DNA from: Antilocapra americana
Lineage: Eukaryota > Chordata > Mammalia > Artiodactyla > Antilocapridae
Assembly: GCA_007570785.1 (NCBI GenBank)
Contig: ML664175.1
Coordinates: 11,695,441 to 11,759,440 of the forward strand
Direction of reading: 5' to 3'
Length of the DNA stretch: 64,000 nucleotides
This document shows, piece by piece, positions 10,346 through 20,050 of this stretch; position 1 is the first letter of the stretch; each line of letters begins with the position of its first letter. The position numbers and the translations under genes were made by a program. The notes below the pieces were generated by a model. The model had not been told where the DNA came from and ran no database searches. It saw only the letters and a program-made list of their open reading frames with translations.

Positions 10346-12811
10346 TGAATACAACACAACCTGGAGGAGCTCCTCAGTGCACTGGACTATCCCCTCCCCA
10401 CACATGGTAGATGAGACCATCAAAGCTGTCTTCTCCATAAAGCCTGTCTTTGACTAAGGCCTTGTTATTTTGTGATCAGTCACCTTATTGTTATTATCTT
10501 TACTTACCAAACTAGCCAGATAATTTTGTTTGGTAATCAAAAGGTCTTAACACACTGGCTTGATCATTTTCTCCACATAAATTTGGCCAAACTGTGCATA
10601 AGATGGGGATTTTATCTTGCACCTAAACACCTATCTGCCTCCATAACTCACACAATTCCTTTTCCTTTCCTTCCTGGACCAAAGCCCATGTCTCCATCCT
10701 GCCACTGATGCTGGTTCTTTGGGTATTGTCTTCACATCTCTTTGTGTACATGCCATGTTGTTACTTTTAAATTATATGCTACTGGAGCACAGGGAACTTA
10801 TAAACTTATACTTTTTCTGATCGGGAGCATCTGTAGCTGGAGGATTAAGAAATACATTTTCATGAGCTAGATAATAACAAAAATTAAATGGCAAAAGTCC
10901 TTGCTATTCCCAGTAGCTGGAGAGCTTTAAAAAAAAAAATAATAATCACGTATTTCAGATTTTTAATACTACAGAGACAGGGAAAATTCTGGAGAAAAAC
11001 TTGTGCCTGTATATCTCATGCCATGCCTCTTAAAAGAAGAATAAAATTTTAAATGGGGTTGTCAGGAAGAAGTAAGTCAATGTGAAGTTCAAACACTGAC
11101 CTTTGAAGTTTGGAAATGGACTTCTCTGGGCAAGACAGACATTTGCTATCGTTAAAACAACAGCTGAAGCTCTAGACCACATCCTCCACTTGATGTGATT
11201 AAAGCATAACCCAGGCTAATGAAGGAAAACGAGAACCACTCCAACTGTCCTTTGTATTAGTATATACACTAATCCGTGTGTATGCTGTTGTTATCATATA
11301 GCAGATAGATTGTCCTCATCCCAGGCTCTTCCCTCCAAGTCATAACATCTGGGATGACATCTTCCAAAGAATAAGTCAAATATGAGGTTTTTCCACCTAG
11401 TCTAAACCTTCTGTCTTAGATGCTTTCAGCTTTTAGACCAGCTTTGCATCAGAGCAAAAACTCAGAAACCAAAGATTCCCTGTTTCCAAGCTCTTCCCAG
11501 TAGAATCTGAGTCACACTTATGTCCCACACAGAGGACCATCCTGTCCCTTGTCCTTCCCCCCAGTGACTCAATAGAATGAGGAGTAAAGGAGGTTCCAGC
11601 ACGTTCTGAAAGGGGCCCCATGTCAACCATCTCCCTGGTCTTTAGGAGATGGATTAAATTATGCATTAGCTCAACCCCAACTCCTGCTATCAGTAACATC
11701 ACTCAGATCCTTACATCCATTCTGTATTATTTTTAAGAGGAAAGGTAATAGATAACAGAATGTTGAAAAGGCTCCCTTTGGCTATGAATGCAAAATGTTC
11801 TAAGAGGAGGGATGGGGGATCACTTCATATTTTTCAGGTGAGATATGTATTTTCTTGTTTTGTTGGCAAAAAAAATAACTTTAGGTCACTAAAAGCTAAT
11901 GGCCTAGCGGACATGAGGTGGGGCAGGTCCCTCTTAGCACAAGAAGACTACTGGCAAGCTTTGTCACACTCTAGAGGCCGACCTTTGGCCTATCCTAGTG
12001 AGCAGGAAGTGACACACAAAGTGTCTTCCTGGACCCTGATGATGCCCACTGGGGAGGCAAGTATTTCCTGGTGAGGTTGTATTTTAGTCCTTCACTAAGT
12101 TTCAGTAAAGCCACCTTCTCAAAGCTTTTAGAGAACTGGCTTCATCGTTTTTTTCCCCTTTGAGGGCCTCTTTTAGAGATTTAACAATAAACACATGCAC
12201 ACATTAAACCAAATAAAAGATAAAAAGACGTAAACAAGTCCCAGGCATGGTCCACGTTTTCAGGAAAAAAGCAGGAAGTCCCACCCATTCCTAAAAAAAT
12301 GGAAAAAATTAACATGGAGAGTCCACAAGCAAACAGGTGTTTCATATCCCCTCAAGTCAGATAAATAGACATTATATTTATAAGAAAACAAATAAACATT
12401 CCTCCAAATTGGATTTGCCCCATCTCAAGGTAGGAAACCAGCCTGCATTCTGCACACTGAGTTCTGGCCATGTCTACAGACGTCACAGGAAGGAACTGGA
12501 AAACCCACCCCTTTCCCAAGGATGCCTGAACTGGCCGAATTTCTTCTCCATTTACTCACTGGGGAGGGATGGAGTTATTGTGGGGCTTCGCAGGTCCTAT
12601 GCAAGCAGCACACTTTCTCCTTGCCTTATAGGTCCCCGGCAGCCCTGGACAGGTTCCTCTAAGATCAAAACAACAGCCAGCATAGCCTCTCCCTTTTTCC
12701 TAAGAAGAGTTTTGTCCTGAGGACTCCCCCACAAGGCCCTATAGGTCCTGCCTCTCTGCTTCCAAGCTCACCAATAGGTATCTGAGTGCAGCCCCTCGAG
12801 GCCTGCTCCCA
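10346..12811. other. Long stretch without gene or clear repeat
   Basis: About 2.5 kb in which I recognise neither a gene nor a named repeat. Composition alternates between AT-rich (10,850-11,100) and mixed. Frames at 11433-11702, 11760-12074 and 12337-12720 lack domains. Highly diverged L2 or LTR relics could be present below what I can see. Confidence 0.4.
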
Positions 12812-12845
12812 GAAGTCTTTCCAACTCCTAATGAGCACCACTTAA
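12812..12845 (+). repeat. 34-base direct repeat, left copy
   Basis: Left copy of a direct repeat beginning gaagtctttccaactcctaa. The right copy is at 13,072-13,105 and differs at three positions. The two copies bracket a Bov-tA SINE. Confidence 0.9.
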
Positions 12846-13059
12846 AGTAAAGTAAAGTTGCTCAGTCATATCTGGTTCTTTGCAACCCCTGTTCTGTAGC
12901 CCCGCAAGCTCCTTTCTCCATGGATTTTCCAGGCAAGAATACTGGAATGGGTTGCCATTCCCTTTTCCAGGGGATCTTCCTGACCTGGCGATCAAACTTG
13001 GGTTTCCTGCCTGCATGGCAGGCAGTTTCTTTACCATCTTATCTACCAGGGAAGCCCAG
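12846..13059 (-). mobile_element. Bov-tA SINE, antisense
   Basis: Bov-A part (ggttgccattcccttttcc) precedes the reversed tRNA-like head (gatcaaacttgggtttcctg, accagggaagccc). The start has an agtaaagtaaagt run that replaces the usual tail. It is bracketed by an unusually long direct repeat. Confidence 0.93.
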
Positions 13060-13071
13060 AAGTCTGCTCTG

Positions 13072-13105
13072 GAAGTCTTTCCAACTCCTAATGCACACCA
13101 TTTAA
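13072..13105 (+). repeat. 34-base direct repeat, right copy
   Basis: Right copy of the repeat at 12,812-12,845: same gaagtctttccaactcctaa start, with gca/aca and t/c differences near its end. A further 12 bases (agaagtctgctct) separate the SINE head from this copy. Confidence 0.9.
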
Positions 13106-13385
13106 CTGGCTCTACAATAGCTGAAAACTCTCAGCTCCCAGGACCTTGGCCCACAAACACCTGGCTTCTGTCTCTAAGGACACTGAAAATCGAACTCAAA
13201 GTGACCGACAGCTGAGTACATCAGGTTTATTTTCTGCCTTGTCTCTGTGTCTCCCAGGGAGGGTCCTGAGAAGCTGTGGAGCTGAGAAATAATAGGGTCC
13301 CAGACTAGGGAGCTGGGGGAAACAGAACCATCTGACAGAGGGAGGGAGTCAGACAAAGAATAGGAGGATGGAGCACCAAAAGGCT
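13106..13385. other. Unassigned sequence
   Basis: No gene or named repeat seen. Confidence 0.4.
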
Positions 13386-13462
13386 TGGAGAACGGCCGTC
13401 TCATTTAGCCTCTGGGGCCGTGCTTTCCTCATCTGTAAAAGGGCAATGGGCCAGATGGGTGC
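13386..13462 (+). mobile_element. MIR fragment, weak
   Basis: ctttcctcatctgtaaaagg is the well-known MIR word (cctcatctgtaaaatggg). Flanking similarity is low. Confidence 0.45.
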
Positions 13463-14059
13463 TTCTCTGAAACACGGAGCATCAAGGCTCTTAAACAAAG
13501 GAGTGACTGCAGCACAATGCTTAAGGGAGCTGTGCTTGGGGCTGGTGCACAGGCTGGTTACAGGGGAAGAAAGCCAGCCAGCGAGACTCGCTTCACAGAT
13601 GTGCAGACACCCAGATGTGGGTGAAGTGGGCAACACTCAGGGGCAGAGAATGAGGTGGTTCCTGCTGCAAAAGAGAGGTCACTGCTGCTCGCTGTGTGCT
13701 GAAGCGAAGAGCTCCACTCTCACCTGAGCCTCCACACTTCACTCACGTTGACTGACCTTCTTAGGATGCCTCCTCCTCTCCCTGGTCCAAATTTCCTTTA
13801 AATTCCAGATTCTGCTTCTCCTTAAAACTTTCACACTCTGCCCTGTCCACCCATCCACACGACCTGCCACTGTTTCCCCGTTAGTACCCAGGCCTGCTCC
13901 TGGGAGTCCCAGAAAGTACGACATTGGCCTTGTGTCTCTGCTTGTACCCAGCTGACATCCATACCTCATCCAAGCTGCATGCCAAGCCTCATCCTTCTGC
14001 CCCCAGAGTTAGACTCCTCCTCCTCTTTGTTTCTATCATCTCTTTACCTATTTCTTGCA
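13463..14059. other. Unassigned sequence, pyrimidine-rich in part
   Basis: No gene recognised. The part from 13,740 on could belong to an L2 copy whose end is at 14,060-14,600, but similarity is too weak to claim. Confidence 0.35.
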
Positions 14060-14180
14060 TGTATCACAATGTATTTTATTATATATATTTTTGCCTACTT
14101 GCTAATGTTTCCACCTTCCCTATAACAGTGTGAGCACTTTGAAGACAGGAAGAGGCTGGATTTTAGTCCAATCTGTGCAT

Positions 14181-14404
14181 GTGTGCCGTGCTAAGTCGCT
14201 TCAGTCAGGTCCAACTCTTTGTGATCCCATGGACTGTGGCCCGCCAGGCTCCTCTGTCCCTGGGATTTTCCAGGCAAGAGTTGTGGAGTGGGTTGCTATG
14301 TCCTCCTCCAGGGGATCTTCCCAATCCAAGGGTTGAAACTGTATCTCATATGTCTCCTGTGTGGGCAGACAGGTTCTATGCCACTAGCGCCACCTGGGAA
14401 GCCC
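14181..14404 (-). mobile_element. Bov-tA SINE, antisense
   Basis: gtgctaagtcgcttcagtca begins the Bov-A part; the reversed head ends at cacctgggaagcccta. A short direct repeat atctgtgca lies at 14,171 and again at 14,407. Confidence 0.93.
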
Positions 14405-14415
14405 TAATCTGTGCA

Positions 14416-14537
14416 CGTGTGCTCAGCTGCTCAGTCTTGTCCGACTCTGCGACCCCATGAACTGTAGCCTGCCAGGCTCCTCTGTCCCTGGGATTTTTCA
14501 GGCAAGAATTGTGGAGTGGGTTGCCATTTCCTCCTCC
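14416..14537 (-). mobile_element. Bov-A monomer, antisense
   Basis: Single Bov-A unit (ctcagctgctcagtcttgtc to ggttgccatttcctcctcc) with no tRNA-like head. It lies between the second and third atctgtgca repeats, which supports an insertion independent of its neighbour. Confidence 0.85.
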
Positions 14538-14777
14538 ATCTGTGCATAGTGCAAGGTATATAGTAGGTGCTAGATAAATGCTGATGAGTGTTTAAATACA
14601 ATTGGTTGAATAAGTGGATAAACATCTAGGTCCAAGAGAGGGGTCCTTCTGGCTCCAACCCATCCCACAAAACAGGATCACATTTCGTGTTTATCCTAAA
14701 GGCTTTTTGAGTTAGGGTAAGAGTTTATCCTAAACTCTTAGAGAGTTGTTATCATCTATAATCCACTCCACTGGTTC

Positions 14778-14850
14778 ATACACACATACACACACATGTG
14801 AATGCACATACACATGCATTCACAATCACACAGACATACATATGCACACA
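14778..14850 (+). repeat. CA-rich interrupted microsatellite
   Basis: Irregular cacacatacacacacatg units over some 70 bases, decayed from a (CA)n or (CACATA)n array. Confidence 0.8.
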
Positions 14851-16330
14851 TTTCTTCCCTGAGTGGATCCCAGACCAACACCAAAGAAAGAAATATCCCT
14901 CCCTGTTCTGTTCCCACTCAGACAAATCAATTCCAAGCACAAGAGGAGAGAGCCCAGGCCATGCAGGAATGGGCCAGATGAACCCAAGCCTGTGCCTTAC
15001 CCTGCTCTGTGGAGCAGGGTAATCGCCAATTTGGTTTTCTCACCTGCCTGGCAGTGCTTGGCTTCCCCTCCTATGTGAGAGGGGCACAACCGGGCTCAGA
15101 GGCCTCCCACATTATCTGCCCCTCCCAGGCAGTCTGAAGGGAGCCCACTGGCTAAGCTCTGGCCTCTGCAGGCCCAGGCAGAGGGACTGGGCTTACAGAA
15201 CTTCAAGGACCAAGCTCTGCTCCTCTGCCAGGCCCTGCCTGCCAAGACAGGTCTGTGGAGTCATTCATGGTACTCAGCACTTGCGCAGCTCTGCAATTAT
15301 TCCTGTTACTCAGTCGTCCCCAGAACACTGCAGGAGAATCCAAAAAGTGGATTCCAAGCCCTCCCTCCCAGCAGGGACTCTACTGGAGCAGCCCCGGCTT
15401 ATGGAGGATGGAATCCAGGGACCATCTGTCCCCCAGGGATAGATGAGACCCACTGTAGCAAAGGGCCTCCCTGTCGGCCTGCTTTGTTCTCATCTTCTGT
15501 GGATGACTGGGAAGGGAGCGAAATCCCGCACCCTTTACTCCAGGTCCTACAGCCACTAGCTCAGTGCAACAAAGGCTGGTGCAGCCAGAGTTTGAGTGCC
15601 AGGGTCAGCGTGCCTCATGACTGCGGAAAGGGGCTTAGTCCCTGTCCTGCCTCTTTAGTGGCGAGGACTAACCACATACGTGAGCGGACTCTGAAGCATT
15701 AAGAGGCATGGCAGTGGGACTCAGTGGGTCACAGAAAGCTGTCTGCACTCTTCCTACAACCAGACAGTTTGGGCAGAGGGACAGAAGCCAGACCCGGGCT
15801 TCTCTCTACTGCTTGCCAACAAGGTAATCAGGGAAGACAGAGAGCAAAGGACAGACTCCCAGACTGAGGTCCCTGGGGGCCCTGAGCAGGTGTCACCACT
15901 GGGTCAGGAGACAAAGTGTCGAGTATGTTGGGTCAACACCTCCTCAAGCCAAACAAGCAAAGCCAGAAGATCGAGAGCACGCAACCCCCGACACTTGGCT
16001 TTTAAATATACATCTGAGCAGGCCCTGTGCTAGTCTGTTCTATGTGTGTGAGAGAAGACAGAAAAGTACAGAAAGTTGATAATTACAGTTTCTAACCCAC
16101 CAAGAGCATGGCAAAAACTCATCTAGAGACATCACCCCTCACCCACACCACGCTCCTTTACATCTCTGTTATACACATGAACACATCTCCCAGCGTCCTT
16201 TATCCTTTCTCTCAGGATGCACAGAGGCTTGTGTCAGGCCTGCAATGGCACCCTGGTCTTCCTAGGGAGGCAGGCAGACCACCCCCTGACACCCAGCCTC
16301 ATTACACTGTTTGACCTGAAGATTACTTTA
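14851..16330. other. Unassigned sequence, no gene seen
   Basis: Mixed composition, locally GC-rich (15,040-15,250). Frames at 14798-15078, 15255-15446, 15484-15702 and 16108-16314 have no recognisable domain. Confidence 0.4.
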
Positions 16331-16335
16331 AAGCA

Positions 16336-16368
16336 GGCAAACAAGCAAGCAAGCAACCAACCAACCTG
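16336..16368 (+). repeat. Short CAAG/CCAA tetranucleotide repeat
   Basis: caggcaaacaagcaagcaag followed by caaccaaccaacc. Confidence 0.85.
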
Positions 16369-16379
16369 CAAACACTAAC

Positions 16380-16590
16380 CTTTTTCTGCCTTACTGTTTC
16401 CTGTGTCCATCCCTTCTCCCCTTACTCCTTCCTGACACACTCATGGTGGGCTCACCCCACTTTGCTCCTCTGAGCTTATTTATGTCAGGCCTTATCCCTT
16501 TGCTCAGGTCTGATTCAAGCCTCCCCTCCCCGATGGAGGCTTCTGACACTCCCTCTTCTCTGAATACTGGGCTACTTGCAGTTAACCTGT
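16380..16590 (+). mobile_element. L2-like relic, weak
   Basis: Pyrimidine-rich ccttactccttcctgacaca, ctttgctcctctgagcttat and ctgacactccctcttctctg follow the order of an L2 3' region, but divergence is high. Confidence 0.35.
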
Positions 16591-16595
16591 TGTTG

Positions 16596-16800
16596 TTTTT
16601 CTAATTAATTTTTATTGGAGTATAGTTGCTTTACAATGCTGTGTTAGTCTCTACTAAACAGCAAAGTAAATCAGCTATATGCATACATACATCCCCTCTT
16701 TTTTCCTTTCCATTTAGGTCACCACAGAGCACTGAGTAGAATTCCCTGTGCTTTATAGTAGGTTCTTATAGTTATCTATTTTATACACAGAATCAATAGT
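16596..16800 (-). mobile_element. Ruminant L1 3' end, antisense
   Basis: ttttattggagtatagttgc, acaatgctgtgttagtctct and catttaggtcaccacagagc repeat the order seen at 9,970-10,345, so both are antisense copies of the same L1 3' region. Confidence 0.85.
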
Positions 16801-16804
16801 CAGC

Positions 16805-17015
16805 TATGTGTTTTGAACAATTACTGTGCCAGGAATTCACTGTGCTAAACCCTATGAATGAATTTCTATTTCATCTTCCCTATAATCCTATGATCTTTAT
16901 TCATCAGATGATGCAGCTGAGGCTCCAAAGATTACATAACTCACTCAGGTTCACACAGCTAGTAACTGGCAGAGCCGGGATTCAAGACCAAGGGTCCTAC
17001 TTCTAAGCCAGTGTG
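16805..17015 (-). mobile_element. MIR, antisense, nearly complete
   Basis: Plus strand shows the whole reverse order: attactgtgccaggaattca, cttccctataatcctatgat, gatgcagctgaggctccaaa, ttcacacagctagtaactgg and cagagccgggattcaagacc. Confidence 0.85.
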
Positions 17016-17034
17016 GCCATGTGCAAAGAGAGTG

Positions 17035-17150
17035 GCTCTCCAGTCCACAGACCAGAGTCTGAACTCAAGCTCCAATACTGACAACCTTGGGGAAGTCTCA
17101 GCACTCTCTGAGAATGGGTCTCTTCATATAACTGCTGTGGTTAGCCTGAA
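17035..17150 (+). mobile_element. MIR, sense, decayed
   Basis: accagagtctgaactcaagc, acaaccttggggaagtctca and agaatgggtctcttcatata follow the MIR order. It lies back to back with the antisense MIR just before it. Confidence 0.6.
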
Positions 17151-17255
17151 AGGAGCACTCCCAATTTCCTGGTCGGGCCCATTGCTGTAACATTCCTTCT
17201 AATGCCTTGTTCACTCTGACCAATCACCTCACAGGCAGACTGGGCGATCAGTCCT

Positions 17256-17350
17256 GTCTACAGCCATAACACCCTGAATGCGCCCAGTCTGATCTGATCT
17301 CGGAGGCTGGGCAGGTCAGGTCTGGTTAGCACTTGGATGGCAGGGAGATC
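17256..17350 (+). pseudogene. 5S rRNA pseudogene
   Basis: The first 90 or so bases align with vertebrate 5S rRNA in order: gtctacagccataacaccct, gaatgcgccc, tctgatctgatctcggaggc, and ctggttagcacttggatgg. In real genes 5S rRNA is made by RNA polymerase III from internal control regions. Here box A reads aggctgggcaggtcagg (normally aagctaagcagggtcgg) and box C decays after tggatgg, so the promoter is damaged. The last 30 bases of the 121-base gene are scarcely recognisable and no T-run terminator follows. It is a dispersed retro- or transposed copy with no active neighbours. Confidence 0.88.
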
Positions 17351-17399
17351 AGTCCCTTCAGCGGGACACCAAGGTTTATGCTCTGGGTTCCTACAACCT

Positions 17400-18568
17400 G
17401 CATAGTTACTCCAAGGGAAAGTTCCAAAAATGTTTAAATTGGTTAATCCAAGTCTTTAGAAGAATGCTTCATCAAAAACATTCTTGCCTCTGTCAGAGTC
17501 TATGACCCAGACCAAGGCCAGCTTTCACAGTCTGCTCTGCTCTCTCCCACGTGCTCTCCCCCTCCCCTACAGCCCCTTCTGGCTGTGACGTATCTGCAAC
17601 GTGACAGCCCAGGCTGACTCCGGCTTCCTGCCCACCGCTCACCTTCCAGCCACAGCACCCACCCTCTTGTCCCAACTTGTCTCCTCCATCTGAGCCTCTA
17701 CAACCAGCCTGGGCCAGCCATGCTCCTCCTCTCACCAGGAAAGAGAGGAAAATGCTTCAAGTCTCCTCTCCATGAGACTGAGCACATACTTGTCTTATCC
17801 AGTCCTATCTCTCCAGCCTCTCTCCTGCTCTCTTCCTCAGCAGCCCAGCCTTGGGTACTTACCACCTTTTCCAGTTTCCCATCCAATCCCTTAGGACTCT
17901 CGACTGTTGTGCTCATCTGGGGGAAGAAAACATCAAATAAAGGTACTCATTAGTTTTGAACATTTGACTTCACAGTACATCTTGCATGACTCTCAAATAT
18001 TGAGGTCAATACACAAAAAATCATTTAAATTGCCTGATATTAAACACTCTGACCCGGAGAGGAAAAAGCTTCTTGAATGATAGTTACATTGATACAAGAG
18101 ATACAATGACAGGTTTCCAAGATGAAAGTAATGGATCAGAAAATAGAACAGTAGAGAAAACAGATGAAAGGCAAATAACCCCATTTGAAATCCAAAGCTT
18201 TCATTTTTGGGGAAAATATTGCCAAAAGCACTATTTTCTGTTAAATAGATCATGATGAAAGGAACACACACTTGCCGCCTTCCCAAGCTTTTATCCCCCA
18301 ATATACACGTCCCTTTCTGTCTTTAAGTACCATGGCCTTTGTTGTGACTATTTCCTGGACTGTGATGCTGGCAATGTCAGTACTGCGGGCACCTATGGTT
18401 GGGCAGTGTCACCTGAGTGACAGAGCCAGGCTCATCAGACCCCAGCTTCCCATCCACAGGGTTAGCTGAGCCAAATACCAGCCTGCTCTCCCCTACACCG
18501 AGAGCTCAACACGGCTTTTCAGTAAAAGAGCACATAGTGACAAATACTTAACTAGTACAAAGAAAGCA
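17400..18568. other. Unassigned sequence
   Basis: No gene or named repeat recognised. 17,490-17,900 is pyrimidine-rich; 17,950-18,260 is AT-rich. Frames are short and without domains. Confidence 0.4.
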
Positions 18569-18569
18569 T

Positions 18570-18575
18570 TTTATT
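18570..18575 (-). terminator. Possible poly(A) signal of a broken reading frame
   Basis: tttatt on the plus strand is AATAAA on the minus strand, about 65 bases downstream of the tga stop at 18,641-18,643 of the interrupted frame described at 18,641-19,602. No oligo(A) tract follows it. A match of six bases can be chance in AT-rich DNA. Confidence 0.25.
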
Positions 18576-18684
18576 TAGAGTAAGATTTAAAGACATATGA
18601 GCATAAAGCCTCTGAACCACTGTTGTTTCATTGCTATTTATCACAGCCTAAGCCAGTCTTTGAGCTTCTCAGGTTTGACAAGAG

Positions 18685-18695
18685 TGCAATTTTCT
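18685..18695 (+). repeat. Target-site duplication, left copy (CHR SINE)
   Basis: tgcaattttct, matched exactly at 19,503-19,513. It marks the insertion of the outer CHR-type SINE. Confidence 0.88.
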
Positions 18696-18919
18696 TTCTT
18701 TTTAATATTTATTCATTTTTATCTATTTGTTTATTTGCTGTATTAGGTCTTAGTTGCAGTACGTGGGGTTTTCTCTGGTTGCAGCTCAAGGGCTCTAGAG
18801 CTCAGGCTCAGTAGTTGAGGTGCACCGGCTTAGCTGCCCCATGACATGTGGGATCTTAGTTCCTCGACCAGGCATCAAACCACTTCCTCTGCACTGGAAG
18901 GTGGATCCTTAACCACTGG

Positions 18920-19051
18920 TTGTTGCTCAGTTTCTAAATCATATTTGACTCTTTGTGACCCCATGAATTATAGAGCAGGCCAGGCTTCCCTGGCCTTCAC
19001 TGTCTCCTGGGATTTTGCTCAAACTCATGCCCATTGAGTCAGTGATGCTAC
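18920..19051 (-). mobile_element. BovB 3' end, part of a chimeric insert
   Basis: ttgctcagtttctaaatcat, gactctttgtgaccccatga, ccttcactgtctcctgggat and tgagtcagtgatgct are the antisense of the last 130 bases of BovB. It is joined directly to L1-like 5' sequence at about 19,052, inside the split CHR SINE. Confidence 0.85.
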
Positions 19052-19473
19052 AGGCTCTATGGTAGGGCTAATGATGACCTCCTCCAAGAGAACTTATCCC
19101 AACAGGCCACACCTCCCAGGACTGCTGCTGCCAATGCCCCTGTCCTCACTGCAGACCACTACTAACACGTGTGTCCGCAGGAGACCCTCAGACACTCACA
19201 GGCATATCCGGCTCAGTCTCCTATGGGGCCATTGCTCTCTTGCCCTGGGTCCTGGTGCCCACAAGGGTGTGTTCGTGCCCTCCCAGGGTCTCTGGCAGGT
19301 GTAGGGCCTGGTTTTAATGTGACTGTACCCCTCCTTTGTCCTTGGACAGGGGAGTCTTTTTTGGTAGGTTCCAACACCTCCTGTCCATGGTGTTCAGCAG
19401 CAAGCTGCACTTTTGGTGTTATAGCAGAAGATGAGTGCACGTCCTTCTTCTCCACCATCTTGAAAATACATGC
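19052..19473 (-). mobile_element. L1-like 5' untranslated region, part of a chimeric insert
   Basis: Read on the minus strand this begins ttttcaagatggtggagaag, then gacgtgcactcatcttctgc, tgggcaccaggacccagggc, and ends at ccatagagcctgtag. This resembles the 5' untranslated region of ruminant L1 as I remember it; the assignment to L1 rather than to an endogenous retroviral leader should be tested. Its 5' start coincides with the edge of the insertion, as for a transcript start. Confidence 0.55.
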
Positions 19474-19502
19474 AACCAGTGGACCACCAAGGAAGTCCCA
19501 AA

Positions 19503-19513
19503 TGCAATTTTCT
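19503..19513 (+). repeat. Target-site duplication, right copy (CHR SINE)
   Basis: tgcaattttct, exact match of 18,685-18,695. Confidence 0.88.
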
Positions 19514-19861
19514 AACTCACTTTCAATCTTCTTAGAGTTGGTCCTAGAACTTTCAGTGACATCACCAGGCACCAAAACAGTGGGGTCTTTCTTGTACTTC
19601 ATTTTTAAAGTCCAAATAAAAGAATAGTACTGTTACTGGTTTGCTCTAGAGTAAATAAAAGCCCTATTACTTCAGCCCTATCACATCTCTGGACCTTTGG
19701 AGTTTCTATATCTCATCATTTCAGAGACCAGAAGATTCTTGGTCACACATGGCCCCCATGTGCCCATGCTCTTCCCATAAGAAGAAGTCAATTTGCCTCA
19801 CTTTGCTGCCTCCCTAACCTCGACTCTTTGCCCTGTGGAGAGGGATGTGCTTACTGACTGA

Positions 19862-20050
19862 CTAGGTGGCACCAGTGGTAGAGGTATAAGAGACACAGGT
19901 CCTCCTGGGTCAGGAGGATCTCCAGGAGGACTTGGCTCCTCCACTCTAGTATTCTTGCCTGGAGAATCCCATGGAAAGAGGAGTTTGGCAGACTACAGTC
20001 TATAGGGTTGCAAAGAATTGGACATGACTGAAACAACTTAGCACACACGC
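19862..20050 (+). mobile_element. Bov-tA SINE, diverged head
   Basis: Head is degraded (aggtggcaccagtggtagag; the region around ggtcctcctgggtcagg). The Bov-A part is clear: tagtattcttgcctggagaa, agaattggacatgactgaaa and caacttagcacacac. Confidence 0.88.

Larger units (their letters stand above)
14060..14600 (+). mobile_element. L2 3' end, split by two SINEs
   Basis: Left part ends with tgtgagcactttgaagacag and aggctggattttagtcca; right part resumes at 14,547 with tagtaggtgctagataaatg, the typical L2 end. The intervening 14,181-14,537 is SINE sequence, with the word atctgtgca repeated at each of three boundaries. Confidence 0.55.
18696..19502 (-). mobile_element. CHR-2-type SINE, antisense, split by a 554-base insertion
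   Basis: The body lies at 18,696-18,919 (taggtcttagttgcagtacg, aggctcagtagttgagg, ccaggcatcaaaccacttcc, ccttaaccactgg). The remaining tRNA-Glu-like head is at 19,483-19,500 (accaccaaggaagtccc). Between them is a foreign insert with its own duplication (aaccactgg / aaccagtgg at 18,911-18,919 and 19,474-19,482). The outer SINE has an exact 11-base duplication, so both insertion events can be read. Confidence 0.85.
18641..19602 (-). pseudogene. Short protein-like frame split by a SINE, parent unknown
   Basis: On the minus strand a frame opens at 19,602 (MKYKKDPTVLVPGD) and reads to the SINE edge at 19,514 (IESELENC). The other side of the SINE, from 18,684, continues in the same frame once one copy of the 11-base target duplication is removed (LVKPEKLKDWLRL), and stops at tga 18,641-18,643. 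An AATAAA lies 65 bases further on. Upstream, the frame is closed by a taa within about 30 residues, and no intron or A-tail is evident. I do not recognise the protein. It may be a retrocopy fragment, a terminal exon relic, or a chance open frame of 47 codons. Confidence 0.3.
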
